A stretch of 42,094 nucleotides of DNA from Acidimicrobiales bacterium (GCA_035540975.1 DATLFN010000064.1:1-42094); one strand, 5' to 3'. Positions 24,450-33,744 are shown, counted from the first letter of the stretch. Program-made: numbers and translations. The notes: generated by a model from the sequence alone, not told the origin.

Positions 24450-26786
24450 GTGCTCTTCGTCCTCCTCGCGCTCCACGCTGCGCTTGGCGTCTCCGCGCTT
24501 CTGACCGCGCGGCGGTTGGGCCGCTGGGCCCTCGTCCTGGGCGGTCTGGCACCTGCGCTCACGATGGTGTGGGCGCTGGCACGAGCGGCCTCGGTCGTCG
24601 ACGGCGGTGTCGTCGCTGAGCGGGCGACCTGGGCCGCGGGGCTGGGCCTCGGTCTCGATCTACGGTTCGACGCCTTCGCCCTGCTGATGACGGTGCTCGT
24701 CTCCGGCATCGGCACGCTCGTGTTCGTCTACGCGTGGTACTACTTCGGAGCATCGGAGAAGGTCGGCCGCGCCGCCGGCCTGCTGACGCTTTTCGCGGGC
24801 GCGATGTTCGGCGTCGTCGTCGCCGACAACCTCCTGTTCCTCTACGTCTGCTGGGAACTGACGTCCGTAACGTCGTACCTGCTCATCGGCATCGATGACG
24901 CCGAACCCGAAGCTCGCTCGGCCGCGTTGCACGCTCTGCTCGTCACCGGATTGGGCGGTCTCGCCATGCTCGGTGGGTTCGTTGCGATCGGGCAAGAAGC
25001 GGGCACCTACCGGATCGCAGAGATCCTCGCCGACCCACCGACGAGCTCGACGACCGCCGTCGCGCTCATCTTCGTCCTCCTCGGCGCGTTCACCAAGTCG
25101 GCCCAGTATCCGTTCCACAGCTGGCTTCCTGCGGCGATGGTGGCGCCGACGCCCGTCAGCGCGTACCTCCATTCAGCCGCCATGGTGAAGGCCGGGGTCT
25201 ACCTCCTGGCACGGTTCGCGCCGGCGTTCGCTGCCGTCGGTGTCTGGCGCCCGCTCGTGGTCGCCGTCGGGTTGACGACCATGGTCGCCGGCGGGCTGCG
25301 GGCGCTGCGGCCGTTCGACCTCAAGCAGCTGCTGGCATTCGGGACGATCAGCCAGCTCGGCTTCATGACCGTCCTCCTCGGTATCGGCCGCCCGGAGGCC
25401 ACCGCCGCCGGTTGCGCCCTGTTGCTCACGCACGGACTGTTCAAGGCGGCGCTGTTCATGACGGTCGGCCTCGTCGACCACGAGGCGCACACGCGTGACG
25501 TCCGCGAGCTGCCCCGGCTGAGCTCGGGCTGGATGCTGCCACGCGCCGTGGCGTTCGTCAGCGCCGCCTCTATGGCGGCGATCCCGCCGTTCGCGGGCTT
25601 CATCGCCAAGGAGGAGGCCTACGCCGCACTCGTGCACGGCGGCGGCGGCGAACAGCTCGTCCTCGTCGGGATCGTGGCCGGGTCGATCCTCACCGTCGTC
25701 TACAGCCTCCGGTTCTGCGCGGCACTGTGGCGCCCGGACCTCGTGAGCGATGTGCCCCGGGATCGATCGACCCTCGGCCGTCGCCCGCCCCTCGGGTTCG
25801 TCCTCCCCGGGGCGGCCCTGGCGACGGCGTCCGTCGTGTTCGGCGTCGCGCCGATGATGTGGTCGGAGCTGGTCGACCATGCCGCGCAGGCGCTCGACGC
25901 CGGCGCCGGGACGCACCTCGAGCTGTGGCACGGTTTCACGACGGCGCTCGTCCTCTCGATCGCGACGCTCGCCTGTGGCGCCCTTGTCTTCATCGGCCGC
26001 CGACGGGTGGCGGTCCTCCAGGGCCGACTGGCGCCTCCGGTGACGGGCGCGGCCGTCTACGACGGCACCGTGCGGGTGGCCCAGAAGATCGCCGTGCTCG
26101 CGACGAGCGTCGCCCAATCCGGTTCCATGCCGATCTACCTGGCGGTGACGCTCGCGACCGCCGCGGTGGTGCCGGGTGTCGGCTTGCTGTCGGGTGAGTG
26201 GTTCCCCGGGTGGCCCGACGTGCTGGGCCGCCCGGCACACCTCCCCATCGCGGCCCTGCTGATCACGGCTGCGGTGGCGGCGACGGTCGCAACCCGGCGG
26301 TTCGCGGCGGCGCTGCTGCTGGGCGTCGTGGGATACGGGATGGCGATCTTCTTCGTCGTCCAGGGAGCCCCGGACCTGGCGCTCACCCAGTTCGCCGTCG
26401 AGACGCTGTCCGTCGTCGTCTTCCTGCTCGTCCTGCGCCGGCTGCCCGACCGCTTCGAGCGGCGTCCGCAGGCAATCGGCCGGGTCTACCGCCTGACGGT
26501 GGCGGCGGCGGTCGGCGTATTCGTCGTGCTGATGGCGGTCGCGGTGTCGGGCTCGCGGACGGCCCCTCCGGTATCGCGGGCGATGTCGGAACGGGCGCTC
26601 TCCGATGGCGACGGCAAGAACGTGGTCAACGTCATTCTCGTCGACATCCGTGGGATGGACACGATGGGCGAGGTCACCGTGCTCGTTGCCGCCGCGATCG
26701 GGATCGTCGCCCTGGCGCGGGTCGGCGAGGTCCCGCGTGGCCGCTCTTTGCGACGCGGCCGCGGCCGGCGTCGGGTGGCGTCATGA
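24450..26786 (+). CDS. mrpA: Na+/H+ antiporter subunit A (MrpA/MnhA)
   Basis: A 778-residue polytopic membrane protein, the large subunit of the Mrp cation/proton antiporter. Its core is related to the NuoL subunit of complex I: CWELTSVTSYLLIG carries the TM5 glutamate, KSAQYPFHSWLPAAMVAPTPVSAYLHSAAMVKAGVYLLARF is the proton-channel signature, and DLKQLLAFGTISQLGF follows. The C-terminal ~150 residues are the MrpA-specific extension (GAPDLALTQFAVETLSVVVFLLVLRRLP, then KNVVNVILVDIRGMDTMGEVTVLVAAAIGIVAL). It is the first gene of a complete operon. The start is GTG 24450 and its stop overlaps the mrpB ATG (ATGA). Confidence 0.95.
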   Translation: MLFVLLALHAALGVSALLTARRLGRWALVLGGLAPALTMVWALARAASVVDGGVVAERATWAAGLGLGLDLRFDAFALLMTVLVSGIGTLVFVYAWYYFGASEKVGRAAGLLTLFAGAMFGVVVADNLLFLYVCWELTSVTSYLLIGIDDAEPEARSAALHALLVTGLGGLAMLGGFVAIGQEAGTYRIAEILADPPTSSTTAVALIFVLLGAFTKSAQYPFHSWLPAAMVAPTPVSAYLHSAAMVKAGVYLLARFAPAFAAVGVWRPLVVAVGLTTMVAGGLRALRPFDLKQLLAFGTISQLGFMTVLLGIGRPEATAAGCALLLTHGLFKAALFMTVGLVDHEAHTRDVRELPRLSSGWMLPRAVAFVSAASMAAIPPFAGFIAKEEAYAALVHGGGGEQLVLVGIVAGSILTVVYSLRFCAALWRPDLVSDVPRDRSTLGRRPPLGFVLPGAALATASVVFGVAPMMWSELVDHAAQALDAGAGTHLELWHGFTTALVLSIATLACGALVFIGRRRVAVLQGRLAPPVTGAAVYDGTVRVAQKIAVLATSVAQSGSMPIYLAVTLATAAVVPGVGLLSGEWFPGWPDVLGRPAHLPIAALLITAAVAATVATRRFAAALLLGVVGYGMAIFFVVQGAPDLALTQFAVETLSVVVFLLVLRRLPDRFERRPQAIGRVYRLTVAAAVGVFVVLMAVAVSGSRTAPPVSRAMSERALSDGDGKNVVNVILVDIRGMDTMGEVTVLVAAAIGIVALARVGEVPRGRSLRRGRGRRRVAS

Positions 26787-27244
26787 CGCCACGGCGCTCC
26801 GTGATCGTCGACACCACGGTCCGTCTGGTCTTCGACGCCGCGTTGGTCCTGTCGGTGTACCTGCTCTTCGCCGGCCACAACCAGCCGGGCGGCGGCTTCG
26901 TCGGTGGCCTGGTGGCCGCCGCTGCCTTCGCACTGCGGTACATCTCCGGCGGACTGGAGGACGTGCACGCCGCCGCTCCGGGCCCGCCGTGGGGTTTCCT
27001 GTCCGCCGGACTGCTGGTGGCGGTCGTAGCGGCGCTCGTGCCGGTGGTGGCGGGCGCCGGACCCCTCGACCAGACCGCAGTGGAGTGGGACCTCCTGCTG
27101 GTCGGTCACGTGAAGCTCACGACGGCGACCGTCTTCGACACCGGCGTCTACCTCATCGTCGTGGGGGTTGTCCTGATGGCGTTCGAGGGCCTCGGCGAGT
27201 ACTGGCGGGATGCCGTCCGGCCGCCGCCCGAGGACGGCACGTGA
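26783..27244 (+). CDS. mrpB: Na+/H+ antiporter subunit B (MrpB/MnhB)
   Basis: Membrane protein of 153 residues with about four TM segments. It has the MnhB signature GHNQPGGGFVGGLVAAAAFALRYISGG near the N-terminus and VKLTTATVFDTGVYLIVVGVVLMAFEGLG near the C-terminus. It is an essential small subunit of the Mrp complex. The start ATG at 26783 overlaps the mrpA stop and its own stop overlaps the mrpC GTG, so translation is coupled on both sides. The corresponding domain at the end of mrpA is distinct, so this is not a duplication of it. Confidence 0.94.
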   Translation: MTPRRSVIVDTTVRLVFDAALVLSVYLLFAGHNQPGGGFVGGLVAAAAFALRYISGGLEDVHAAAPGPPWGFLSAGLLVAVVAALVPVVAGAGPLDQTAVEWDLLLVGHVKLTTATVFDTGVYLIVVGVVLMAFEGLGEYWRDAVRPPPEDGT

Positions 27245-27618
27245 CACTGCTGCTGATCGTGACGGCCGGCCTTCTCTGCGCGTGCGGGACGTACCTCGTG
27301 CTCGGGCGTCAGCTCAGCCGCGTCGTGATCGGCGTCGGTCTCCTCGGCCACGGCGTCAACATCCTGCTCGTTCTCTCCGGCGGTGACGGCGGCGACCCGG
27401 CCTTCGTGGGCGGCGACGCGGGCGAGTTCGCCGATCCGCTCCCGCAGGCGCTCGTCCTCACGGCCATCGTGATCACCTTCGGGGTGATCGCGTTCTTGCT
27501 CGCGCTGGCGTTCAGGAGTTGGCGATTGACGGAGGACGACGAGGTCGAAGACGACGTGGAGGACCGCCGCATCGCCCGAGACGCCGTCTTGTTCGCCGAT
27601 GACGAGGAAGAGTCGTGA
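27241..27618 (+). CDS. mrpC: Na+/H+ antiporter subunit C (MrpC/MnhC, NuoK-like)
   Basis: A 125-residue NuoK-related subunit with three TM helices. Motifs are GTYLVLGRQLSRVVIGVGLLGHGVNILLV in the first two helices and DPLPQALVLTAIVITFGVIAFLLAL in the third. The C-terminal ~30 residues form an unusually acidic cytoplasmic tail (DDEVEDDVEDRRIA, DDEEES). GTG at 27241 overlaps the mrpB stop; the stop overlaps the mrpD GTG. It is part of the proton path of the antiporter. Confidence 0.94.
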   Translation: MTLLLIVTAGLLCACGTYLVLGRQLSRVVIGVGLLGHGVNILLVLSGGDGGDPAFVGGDAGEFADPLPQALVLTAIVITFGVIAFLLALAFRSWRLTEDDEVEDDVEDRRIARDAVLFADDEEES

Positions 27619-29099
27619 ACGCGCTCCTCGCCGGGCCCATCCTGCTCCCGCTCGCCGGCGCAGCGCTGTCCATTGGTGTCGGACGGTGGCGGCACGCCCA
27701 GCGCGTCATCGGTGTGGTGACCCTCACCGTCGTCACCGGCCTGAGCGTCGCGCTGCTCCTCCGAGTCGACGACGAGGGCCCTCGGTCCGTGCAGGCGGGC
27801 GGCTGGGAGGCGCCCGTCGGCATCACGCTCGTGGCGGACCGTCTCGCCGCGATCATGCTCCTCATCGCGGTGCTGATGCTGCTGGCCGTGCTCGTGTACG
27901 CGATCGGCCAGCCGGGTGCCGAGGAGGACCACGTCGGTTTCCACCCCGTCTACCTGATCCTCGCGGCCGGCGTCGCCGCGGCGTTCCTCACCGGCGACCT
28001 GTTCAACCTGTTCGTCGCCTTCGAAGTCATGCTGATGGCGAGCTACGTCCTCATCACGCTCGGGGGGCGGGCCGACCAGGTGCGCAGCGGCATGACCTAC
28101 GTCGTCATGAGCCTCATCGCCTCGACCCTCTTCCTGCTCACGCTGGCGTTCGTGTACTCGTCGACGGGGACCGTCAACCTCGCCGACCTCAGCACCAAGA
28201 TCGCCGACCTCCCCAGTGGTGTCCGAAGCGGGTTGGCGCTGCTGCTCATCGTGGTCTTCGGCATCAAGTCGGCGATCTTCCCGCTCTACTTCTGGCTCCC
28301 GGACAGCTACCCGACGGCGCCGACGCCCGTGACCGCCGTGTTCGCCGGGCTCCTCACCAAGGTCGGTGTCTACGCGCTGGTGCGCAGCCAGACGCTCCTC
28401 TTCCCCGAGGACACCCAGCCCGGGACGCTGCTGCTCGCCGTGGCGGCAGTCACCATGGTGGTCGGGGTTCTCGGCGCGATCGCCCAGAACGACATCAAGC
28501 GGATCCTGTCGTTCCACATCGTGAGCCAGATCGGCTACATGGTGATGGGACTCGGCCTGTTCACCGTGGCCGGCCTCGCGGGCGCCGTTATCTACATCAT
28601 CCACCACATCGTGGTGAAGACCACGCTGTTCCTCGTCGCCGGGCTCATCGAGCAGCGCACCGGTACGGCCAAGTTGGCCGACCTGACGGGGCTGCGCCGC
28701 CTGGAACCAGCGCTCGCCGTCCTGTTCCTGCTCCCGGCGCTCAGCCTGGCCGGGATCCCGCCATTCTCAGGGTTCGTCGCCAAGCTGGCGCTGGTTCAAG
28801 CCGGGCTCGCCACCGGTGAGTACGTCGTGGTGGCGGTGAGCCTGGCGGTCAGCCTGCTCACCCTCTTCTCCATGACGAAGATCTGGGCCAACACGTTCTG
28901 GGGCCCCGATCCGAGCAGCGACCCGGGGCGGACGCTGACCGCGCCTCGACGAGCGCTCATGGTCGGGTCCACCGCGAGCCTCGTCGTCCTCAGCATCGGG
29001 ATCGCCGTGGCGGCAGGACCAATCTACGACCTGTCGGAACGCGCTGCTGCGGATCTCGTCGACACGAGCACCTACGTCGACGAAGTGCTGGCGCCGTGA
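27615..29099 (+). CDS. mrpD: Na+/H+ antiporter subunit D (MrpD/MnhD)
   Basis: The second large antiporter-like subunit, 494 residues and about 14 TM segments, related to NuoM/N. Key motifs are FEVMLMASYVLI, carrying the TM5 Glu, KSAIFPLYFWLPDSYPTAPTPVTAVFAGLLTKVGVYAL with channel Lys residues, NDIKRILSFHIVSQIGYMVMGLGLFT, and IHHIVVKTTLFLVAGLIE. It works with MrpA as the second ion-translocating module. It is GTG-started at 27615 within GTGA and ends within GTGA for mrpE. Frame and family landmarks are complete. Confidence 0.95.
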   Translation: MNALLAGPILLPLAGAALSIGVGRWRHAQRVIGVVTLTVVTGLSVALLLRVDDEGPRSVQAGGWEAPVGITLVADRLAAIMLLIAVLMLLAVLVYAIGQPGAEEDHVGFHPVYLILAAGVAAAFLTGDLFNLFVAFEVMLMASYVLITLGGRADQVRSGMTYVVMSLIASTLFLLTLAFVYSSTGTVNLADLSTKIADLPSGVRSGLALLLIVVFGIKSAIFPLYFWLPDSYPTAPTPVTAVFAGLLTKVGVYALVRSQTLLFPEDTQPGTLLLAVAAVTMVVGVLGAIAQNDIKRILSFHIVSQIGYMVMGLGLFTVAGLAGAVIYIIHHIVVKTTLFLVAGLIEQRTGTAKLADLTGLRRLEPALAVLFLLPALSLAGIPPFSGFVAKLALVQAGLATGEYVVVAVSLAVSLLTLFSMTKIWANTFWGPDPSSDPGRTLTAPRRALMVGSTASLVVLSIGIAVAAGPIYDLSERAAADLVDTSTYVDEVLAP

Positions 29100-29620
29100 C
29101 GCGCCTCCTTCACGTCGTCACACTCACGGCGATCTGGCTGGCCCTCTGGTCCGACATGTCCACCGCCAACGTGCTCAGCGGCGTTCTCCTCGCATGTGCG
29201 ATCGGCCTCTTCTTCGGCACCTGGCGCACCGGCACCGTCGTCGTTCGACCGCTCGACGCCGCCCGGTTCGCGCTGTACTTCGTCGCCAAGCTCGTGCAGG
29301 CGACCGTCACCGTCGCTCGCGCCGTGATCGCCCCGCGGCATCGCGTGCACACCGGGATCGTCGCTGTGCCGCTGCGCGGGTGCTCCGATGCGGTCGCGAC
29401 GCTCATCGCCGACGCCATCAGCCTCACTCCGGGCACCCTGACGCTCGAGCTTCGCCGCCGCCCCCTGACCCTGTTCGTCCACGCCCTCGACGTCCGCGAC
29501 GTGGAGCAGGTGCAGGCCGACGTCCGCCGGCTCGAGGTGCTCGCTTTGAAGGCGTTCGGCCCACCCGCCGCGCTCAGCGGTCTCGACGTCGATGACACCA
29601 CCTCCTGGGAGTGCACGTGA
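29096..29620 (+). CDS. mrpE: Na+/H+ antiporter subunit E (MrpE/MnhE)
   Basis: A 174-residue subunit with two to three N-terminal TM segments (VVTLTAIWLALWSDMSTANVLSG, LLACAIGLFFG) and a long cytoplasmic C-terminal domain. That domain contains VHTGIVAVPLRGCSDAVATLIADAISLTPGTLTLEL, the family signature near SLTPGT. It ends in a hydrophilic tail. MrpE stabilises assembly of the complex in characterised systems. GTG at 29096 overlaps the mrpD stop. Confidence 0.93.
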   Translation: MTRLLHVVTLTAIWLALWSDMSTANVLSGVLLACAIGLFFGTWRTGTVVVRPLDAARFALYFVAKLVQATVTVARAVIAPRHRVHTGIVAVPLRGCSDAVATLIADAISLTPGTLTLELRRRPLTLFVHALDVRDVEQVQADVRRLEVLALKAFGPPAALSGLDVDDTTSWECT

Positions 29621-29868
29621 TCGTCGCCGCCACCGTGCTCCTCGTCGCCAGCGCCGCCTGCTTCATGACTCGGGCGGTGCTCGGCCCCTCGCTCGCCGAC
29701 CGGGTGGTCGCGATCGACGGCTTCGTCGTGACGATCGTCGCCGTGATCCTCGTGGACTCGATCCGCACCGGCAGCCCGTGGTTCCTCGGCGTCGCCGTCG
29801 TCGTGGCGTTCGTCGGGTTCGTCGGCACCACCGCCGCCGCCAGGTTCATCGAACGGCGAGGGGGCTGA
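29617..29868 (+). CDS. mrpF: Na+/H+ antiporter subunit F (MrpF/MnhF)
   Basis: An 83-residue protein with three TM helices. The segment TRAVLGPSLADRVVAIDGFVVTIVAVILVDS contains the conserved G-P-x-x-x-D-R-V-x-A-x-D pattern of MrpF. GTG at 29617 forms the usual GTGA overlap with mrpE and is preferred. A GTG six bases earlier would add two residues. Confidence 0.93.
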   Translation: MIVAATVLLVASAACFMTRAVLGPSLADRVVAIDGFVVTIVAVILVDSIRTGSPWFLGVAVVVAFVGFVGTTAAARFIERRGG

Positions 29869-29870
29869 CG

Positions 29871-30206
29871 TTGAAGACGGTCGCCGAGGTGCTCGCGCTC
29901 ACGGGAGCGGTGTTCGCACTGCTCGCCGGTATCGGCGTTCTCCGCTTCCGGGACGTCTACGCACGCATGCATGCCGCCACGAAGGCCACCACCCTCGGGG
30001 TCGCGCTCGTCGGGCTCGGCGCCGCCATCGCCCTCGACAGCGGACGCTCGAAGGCCCTTCTCGGCGTGGTCTTCATCTTCATCACCGCGCCGAGCGCCGC
30101 CCACTTCGTCGGCCGGGCCGCCTACCGAGCCGAGGGCATCGAGATCGACCTCGCCGCTCGCGATGATCTCGCCACGATGCTCGACGAGCGGGATGCGCTT
30201 GACTGA
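29871..30206 (+). CDS. mrpG: Na+/H+ antiporter subunit G (MrpG/MnhG)
   Basis: A 111-residue subunit with about three TM segments. The family motif GVLRFRDVYARMHAATKATTLG is present at residues ~22-43, followed by the VFIFITAPSAAHFVGRAAY helix. The start is taken as TTG 29871, because GAGGGGG lies seven bases upstream. A CTG overlapping the mrpF stop is possible but rarer. It is the last operon gene, converging on the UPF0182 gene with a 27-bp gap and no clear terminator. Confidence 0.9.
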   Translation: MKTVAEVLALTGAVFALLAGIGVLRFRDVYARMHAATKATTLGVALVGLGAAIALDSGRSKALLGVVFIFITAPSAAHFVGRAAYRAEGIEIDLAARDDLATMLDERDALD

Positions 30207-30233
30207 GTCGAGCCAGGCCGTGCGCTTCGCAGC

Positions 30234-33149
30234 TCAGCCGGTCTCTTGAGCGGGCGGCGCACCGGAGGCGTCCCGGGCCCGCTCGAACGCGTCGCGCGCC
30301 TCCTGAGCCTTCTGCGCGTACGTCACGAGGTCGCCCGCCCGCAGCGCGGCGTCCGCTTCGGCGAACGCTGCGGCGGCCGCTCCCAGGTGCTGGCGCACCT
30401 CCTGTGACACTCCCTCCGGAGTCCCGCCGGCCGGTACCTCGCCCGGCTCGCTGGTCGCGGCGTCGGCCGGGCCCTCCTCCAGCGTCTCCGGCGCGGCCCC
30501 GAAAACTGCCACGAGCGCATCCTGGAAGGTGTCCCGGACGGCGATGCGGTCACCGAACGCGACGATCACCTTCTTGAGCTCTGGAACGGCGTTCGCCCCC
30601 GTCGCCTGCACGTAGAGCGGACGCACGTAGATGAGCGACTGCTCCACGGGGATGATGACGAGGTTCCCCAGCCGCACCTCCGAACCGGCCCTGCTCAAGA
30701 GGGTGATCAGCTGGGAGACCTCGGGCTCCTGGTTGATCCTCGCGTTCACGATGGCTGGGCCATCGACCTGGCGGTCCCGGGGCATGACGAACACTTCCAG
30801 CTCGCCGTAGTCGTCGGGGTCCGCCTTGGCGACCATGAAGGCGGAGAGCTCTCGCCGTGAGTCGTCCTCCGAGAACGGCACGAACGGCTGGAGGATGAGG
30901 AACTCGGTCGCCGGAGCACCCGGCAGCTTCATCAGCAGGTAGTAGGGGTCCATCCGCCGTGCCGACTCGCCCCCCGGGGCGGCTGGGGCCGCTGAGGCGG
31001 GCTGTGGGGTGGTCGCCTGCGGGGCCGGGGCGGCCGTACCGGGGTCCTGGGCGAGGTTCCAGCGGTCGGACTGGGAGTAGAACTCCCCGGGATCTCCGAT
31101 GTGGTAGCGGCCCCACATGTCCGTCTGGACCCGGAACAGGTCCTCCGGGTAGCGGAAATGCCTCCGCAGCTCATCGGGTACCTCGTCGGCGTCGCGAAAG
31201 AGCCTGGGGAACGCCTTGGCGTAGGCGGCCGTGATCGGGTCGTCCGGGTCGACGCGGTAGAAGATCGGGTCGCCGTCGTAGGCATCCACAGCGACCTTCA
31301 CCGAGTTGCGCACGTAGTTGAACCCGTGGTTCAGGCCACTGGCCGGGCCGACCCGTCCGCCGCCGGCGGACTCGGCGTAGGGGTAGCGGTCGGTCGTGGT
31401 GTACGCGTCGATGAGCCAAGTGATGCGGCCGTCGAACACCACGGGGTAGGGGTCGTCGTCGAAGTGCAGGAAGGGGGCGATGGCCTCGACCCGCTCACGG
31501 ATGTCCCGCCGGTACAGGATCCTCGAATCCTCGGTCATGAACCCGGAGATGGCGGGATTGACGTCGGCGAAGCGCAGGGCGAACGCCACGCGGCGAAGGA
31601 TCGACCCGATCCCGACGCCTCCCTTGCCGTCGTAGCGATTGGTGACCGCGGTCCCGTCCTCGCGGACGTAGTCGATCTCGTCGCGCCCGCTGTTGACGAT
31701 GGCATAGCCGCCGATGGCCTCGCCGTGGTAGAGCCTGGGCTGGGCGATCTCGGGCTCGCCTTGCGGGGGGATGTTCTTGACCAGGAAGTCGGGCTGGCCG
31801 TCCGACGTCACGGCGTTGGCGGGGGAGAGCACGGCGCCGTAGCCATGGGTGAACGCCAGGTGGCGGTTCTCCCAGGTGTCGGAGGGAAGGCTGTCGGGGC
31901 TGAGCTCCCGAGCGGACAGGAGGATCTGCGTCTTCTCGTCGCCGACCCCGTAGCGGTCGACGTCCACGTCGGTGAACCGGTAGAAGGTCCGCACCTCCTG
32001 CAGTCGCTGGTAGGTCTGGCGCAGGACCTGGGGATCCCACAGGCGCACGTTGCGGATCGTCTCCGCGTTGTCCACGAGCGCCTCGGCGCGAAGGTTCTCG
32101 TCGTAGGCGAAGTCGCGAACCGTCACGTCGTCAAGCCCCATAGCGGCGCGAGTGGCCGCGATGTTCCGCTCGATGAACGGCGCTTCCCGCGTGGACTCGG
32201 CCGGCTCGACGCGGAACCGCTGGATGAGCGCCGGGTAGGCCGTCCCGGCGATCAGAGCGACCAGCGCCCACAGTCCTACGGCGATGGCGGGCAACGTCCA
32301 CCGCTGCTGACGGATGTTGTAGAGGAACAGCCCGGCGGTGAGCAGCGATATCACGATGAGCAGCTCGAAGGCGGGAAGCTGGGCGTTGACGTCCGTGTAC
32401 GACGCGCCCTGGACGACGCCGCGTGTCGAGCGGGTGAGGTCGAAGCGGTCGAAGTAGTAGCCGAGCGCTTTGAGCAGGGCGATGACCCCGAGAAGCACAG
32501 AGAGGTGGGCCGTCGCCGCCGGCGTGGCCCGCCGGCGACGGACCTGGAACCGCAACCCGCCGTAGACGTAGTGGGCGGCCGTCGCGACCAGTGCCGCGAC
32601 GACGAGGGCCACGAACAGCCAGTCGGCTACGAAGGCCAGGAACGGCAGCTGGAAGACGTAGAAGCCCACGTCGCGCCCGAACAGGGGGTCCTCGACGCCG
32701 AAGGAGACGGAGTTGCGGAGGAGGACCCACTCGTCCCAGCGCCCCGCTGCGCTGAGCCCGAAGAACAGCCCGAGGACGACGGCCACCGCGGCGTGCACGA
32801 GCGCGGGCCGGCGGTCGACCACCGCCAGGAGCGGCTGTAGCCCCACCTCCTCCGGTCCGGGGGGGCGCACGTGGGGGGCGAGGCGCCGGGCCATCGCCAG
32901 GTTGCCCCAGATCAGCCCCGAGAACACCGCGGTGAACACGAGGGCGAGGCTCACCTTGGACCAGAGGACGCCGGCCCACACGCTGGTCTGCTCCAGGGAG
33001 TCGAACCAGAGGTAGTCGGTGTAGAAGCCGGCGATGGCGCGTGCGGAGGTGAGGAGCACTGCAGCAGCGGCGGCACCAAGAAGCACCAGGGTGCGCAGCG
33101 CCGAGCGCCGGAAGGCCTCTCTTCGAGGCTCGGGATCCTCAGCGCTCAT
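30234..33149 (-). CDS. UPF0182 (COG1615) family large membrane protein
   Basis: A 971-residue protein of a family widespread in actinobacteria with unknown function. The N-terminal ~310 residues hold seven or so TM helices, with landmarks AGFYTDYLWFDSLEQTSVW, DPLFGRDVGFYVFQLPFL and LGYYFDRFDLTRST. A large extracytoplasmic domain follows (NIAATRAAMGLDDV, LWDPQVLRQTYQRLQEVRTFY, YTTTDRYPYAE). The C-terminus (~900-971) is an Ala-rich predicted coiled helix (AAAAAFAEADAALRAGD). ATG 33149 is chosen because the protein family starts shortly before TM1. GTG 33248 would add a 33-residue basic extension. Promoter not identified. Confidence 0.92.
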   Translation of the reverse strand: MSAEDPEPRREAFRRSALRTLVLLGAAAAAVLLTSARAIAGFYTDYLWFDSLEQTSVWAGVLWSKVSLALVFTAVFSGLIWGNLAMARRLAPHVRPPGPEEVGLQPLLAVVDRRPALVHAAVAVVLGLFFGLSAAGRWDEWVLLRNSVSFGVEDPLFGRDVGFYVFQLPFLAFVADWLFVALVVAALVATAAHYVYGGLRFQVRRRRATPAATAHLSVLLGVIALLKALGYYFDRFDLTRSTRGVVQGASYTDVNAQLPAFELLIVISLLTAGLFLYNIRQQRWTLPAIAVGLWALVALIAGTAYPALIQRFRVEPAESTREAPFIERNIAATRAAMGLDDVTVRDFAYDENLRAEALVDNAETIRNVRLWDPQVLRQTYQRLQEVRTFYRFTDVDVDRYGVGDEKTQILLSARELSPDSLPSDTWENRHLAFTHGYGAVLSPANAVTSDGQPDFLVKNIPPQGEPEIAQPRLYHGEAIGGYAIVNSGRDEIDYVREDGTAVTNRYDGKGGVGIGSILRRVAFALRFADVNPAISGFMTEDSRILYRRDIRERVEAIAPFLHFDDDPYPVVFDGRITWLIDAYTTTDRYPYAESAGGGRVGPASGLNHGFNYVRNSVKVAVDAYDGDPIFYRVDPDDPITAAYAKAFPRLFRDADEVPDELRRHFRYPEDLFRVQTDMWGRYHIGDPGEFYSQSDRWNLAQDPGTAAPAPQATTPQPASAAPAAPGGESARRMDPYYLLMKLPGAPATEFLILQPFVPFSEDDSRRELSAFMVAKADPDDYGELEVFVMPRDRQVDGPAIVNARINQEPEVSQLITLLSRAGSEVRLGNLVIIPVEQSLIYVRPLYVQATGANAVPELKKVIVAFGDRIAVRDTFQDALVAVFGAAPETLEEGPADAATSEPGEVPAGGTPEGVSQEVRQHLGAAAAAFAEADAALRAGDLVTYAQKAQEARDAFERARDASGAPPAQETG

Positions 33150-33538
33150 GTCGGCCCAGAGCGGAGCGGGGATGACGGTCGCGGCGTACCGCCCACCAAC
33201 GGAGCGTCGCTGAGGGCGTCGCACGTAGACCCGCATGGTTCCGGTCACCAGGCGCCCCGGCCTCCGGACACACCTGCGGGGTGAAGGGTGGCTCGGCCAT
33301 GAAGCTCCTCATCAGGGTCGACGGACTATCTCGCCGACCAGGCTTCCCGGCACGCCAACCGCCACCGTAGCCCACGGGCACCCCTCCGTGTTGGCGGCGA
33401 TCAACGAAGCGACGTTCACAGCGCTTCGTAAGGGCAGGTGAACGTTGAGCCGAAGGGCCCACCCTGATCAGGCTGATGACGCCACCCGATGTGCTGACGG
33501 AAAGGACCCACAGCCTCAGGACAGGTCGCCGGCATCCG
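33150..33538. other. Intergenic stretch upstream of the UPF0182 gene
   Basis: About 390 bp. It contains the region where a UPF0182 promoter is expected, and weak open frames on both strands, but no supported gene or hairpin. Confidence 0.5.
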
Positions 33539-33744
33539 TCAGCCAGGGGGAGGGTAGGCGCGGGCATCGCCAAATCCGAGGTCGAAAGTCACCAGAGCTC
33601 GCTCGTCGCGACGGCAGCGGCGAGGACGTCGGGATCGGGTCGGCCGGCGAGCTGCTCTTCAGCAACGGTATCGACGTCGTGGCCGAGAGCGAGAAGTGGA
33701 TCCTTGGCGACGACAGTGGTGTTCTCGCCGAGCTTGAGCCTCAC
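33539..33744 (-). pseudogene. DUF5615 PIN-like toxin remnant with a frameshift
   Basis: From GTG 33744 the frame reads VRLKLGENTTVVAKDPLLALGHDVDTVAEEQLAGRPDPDVLAAAVATSEL. This resembles the N-terminal two-thirds of DUF5615/PIN-like proteins, which normally begin with a K-L-D-E-N motif; here the acidic Asp is replaced (KLGEN). A one-base loss near 33598-33601 creates a stop. In the next frame LVTFDLGFGDARAYPP continues the family up to a stop at 33539-33541, so only ~67 residues remain in total. The partner antitoxin is not recognised; the 277 bp to the next gene on this strand hold only weak open frames. Confidence 0.6.

Noticed and set aside
23730-24476. 248-codon minus-strand open frame over the two small genes before mrpA
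   Set aside because: Product has biased composition (Arg/Glu/His) typical of a shadow frame; the plus-strand genes have better ribosome sites.
30206-30234. Terminator between mrpG and the UPF0182 gene
   Set aside because: The 27-bp gap shows no stable inverted repeat.
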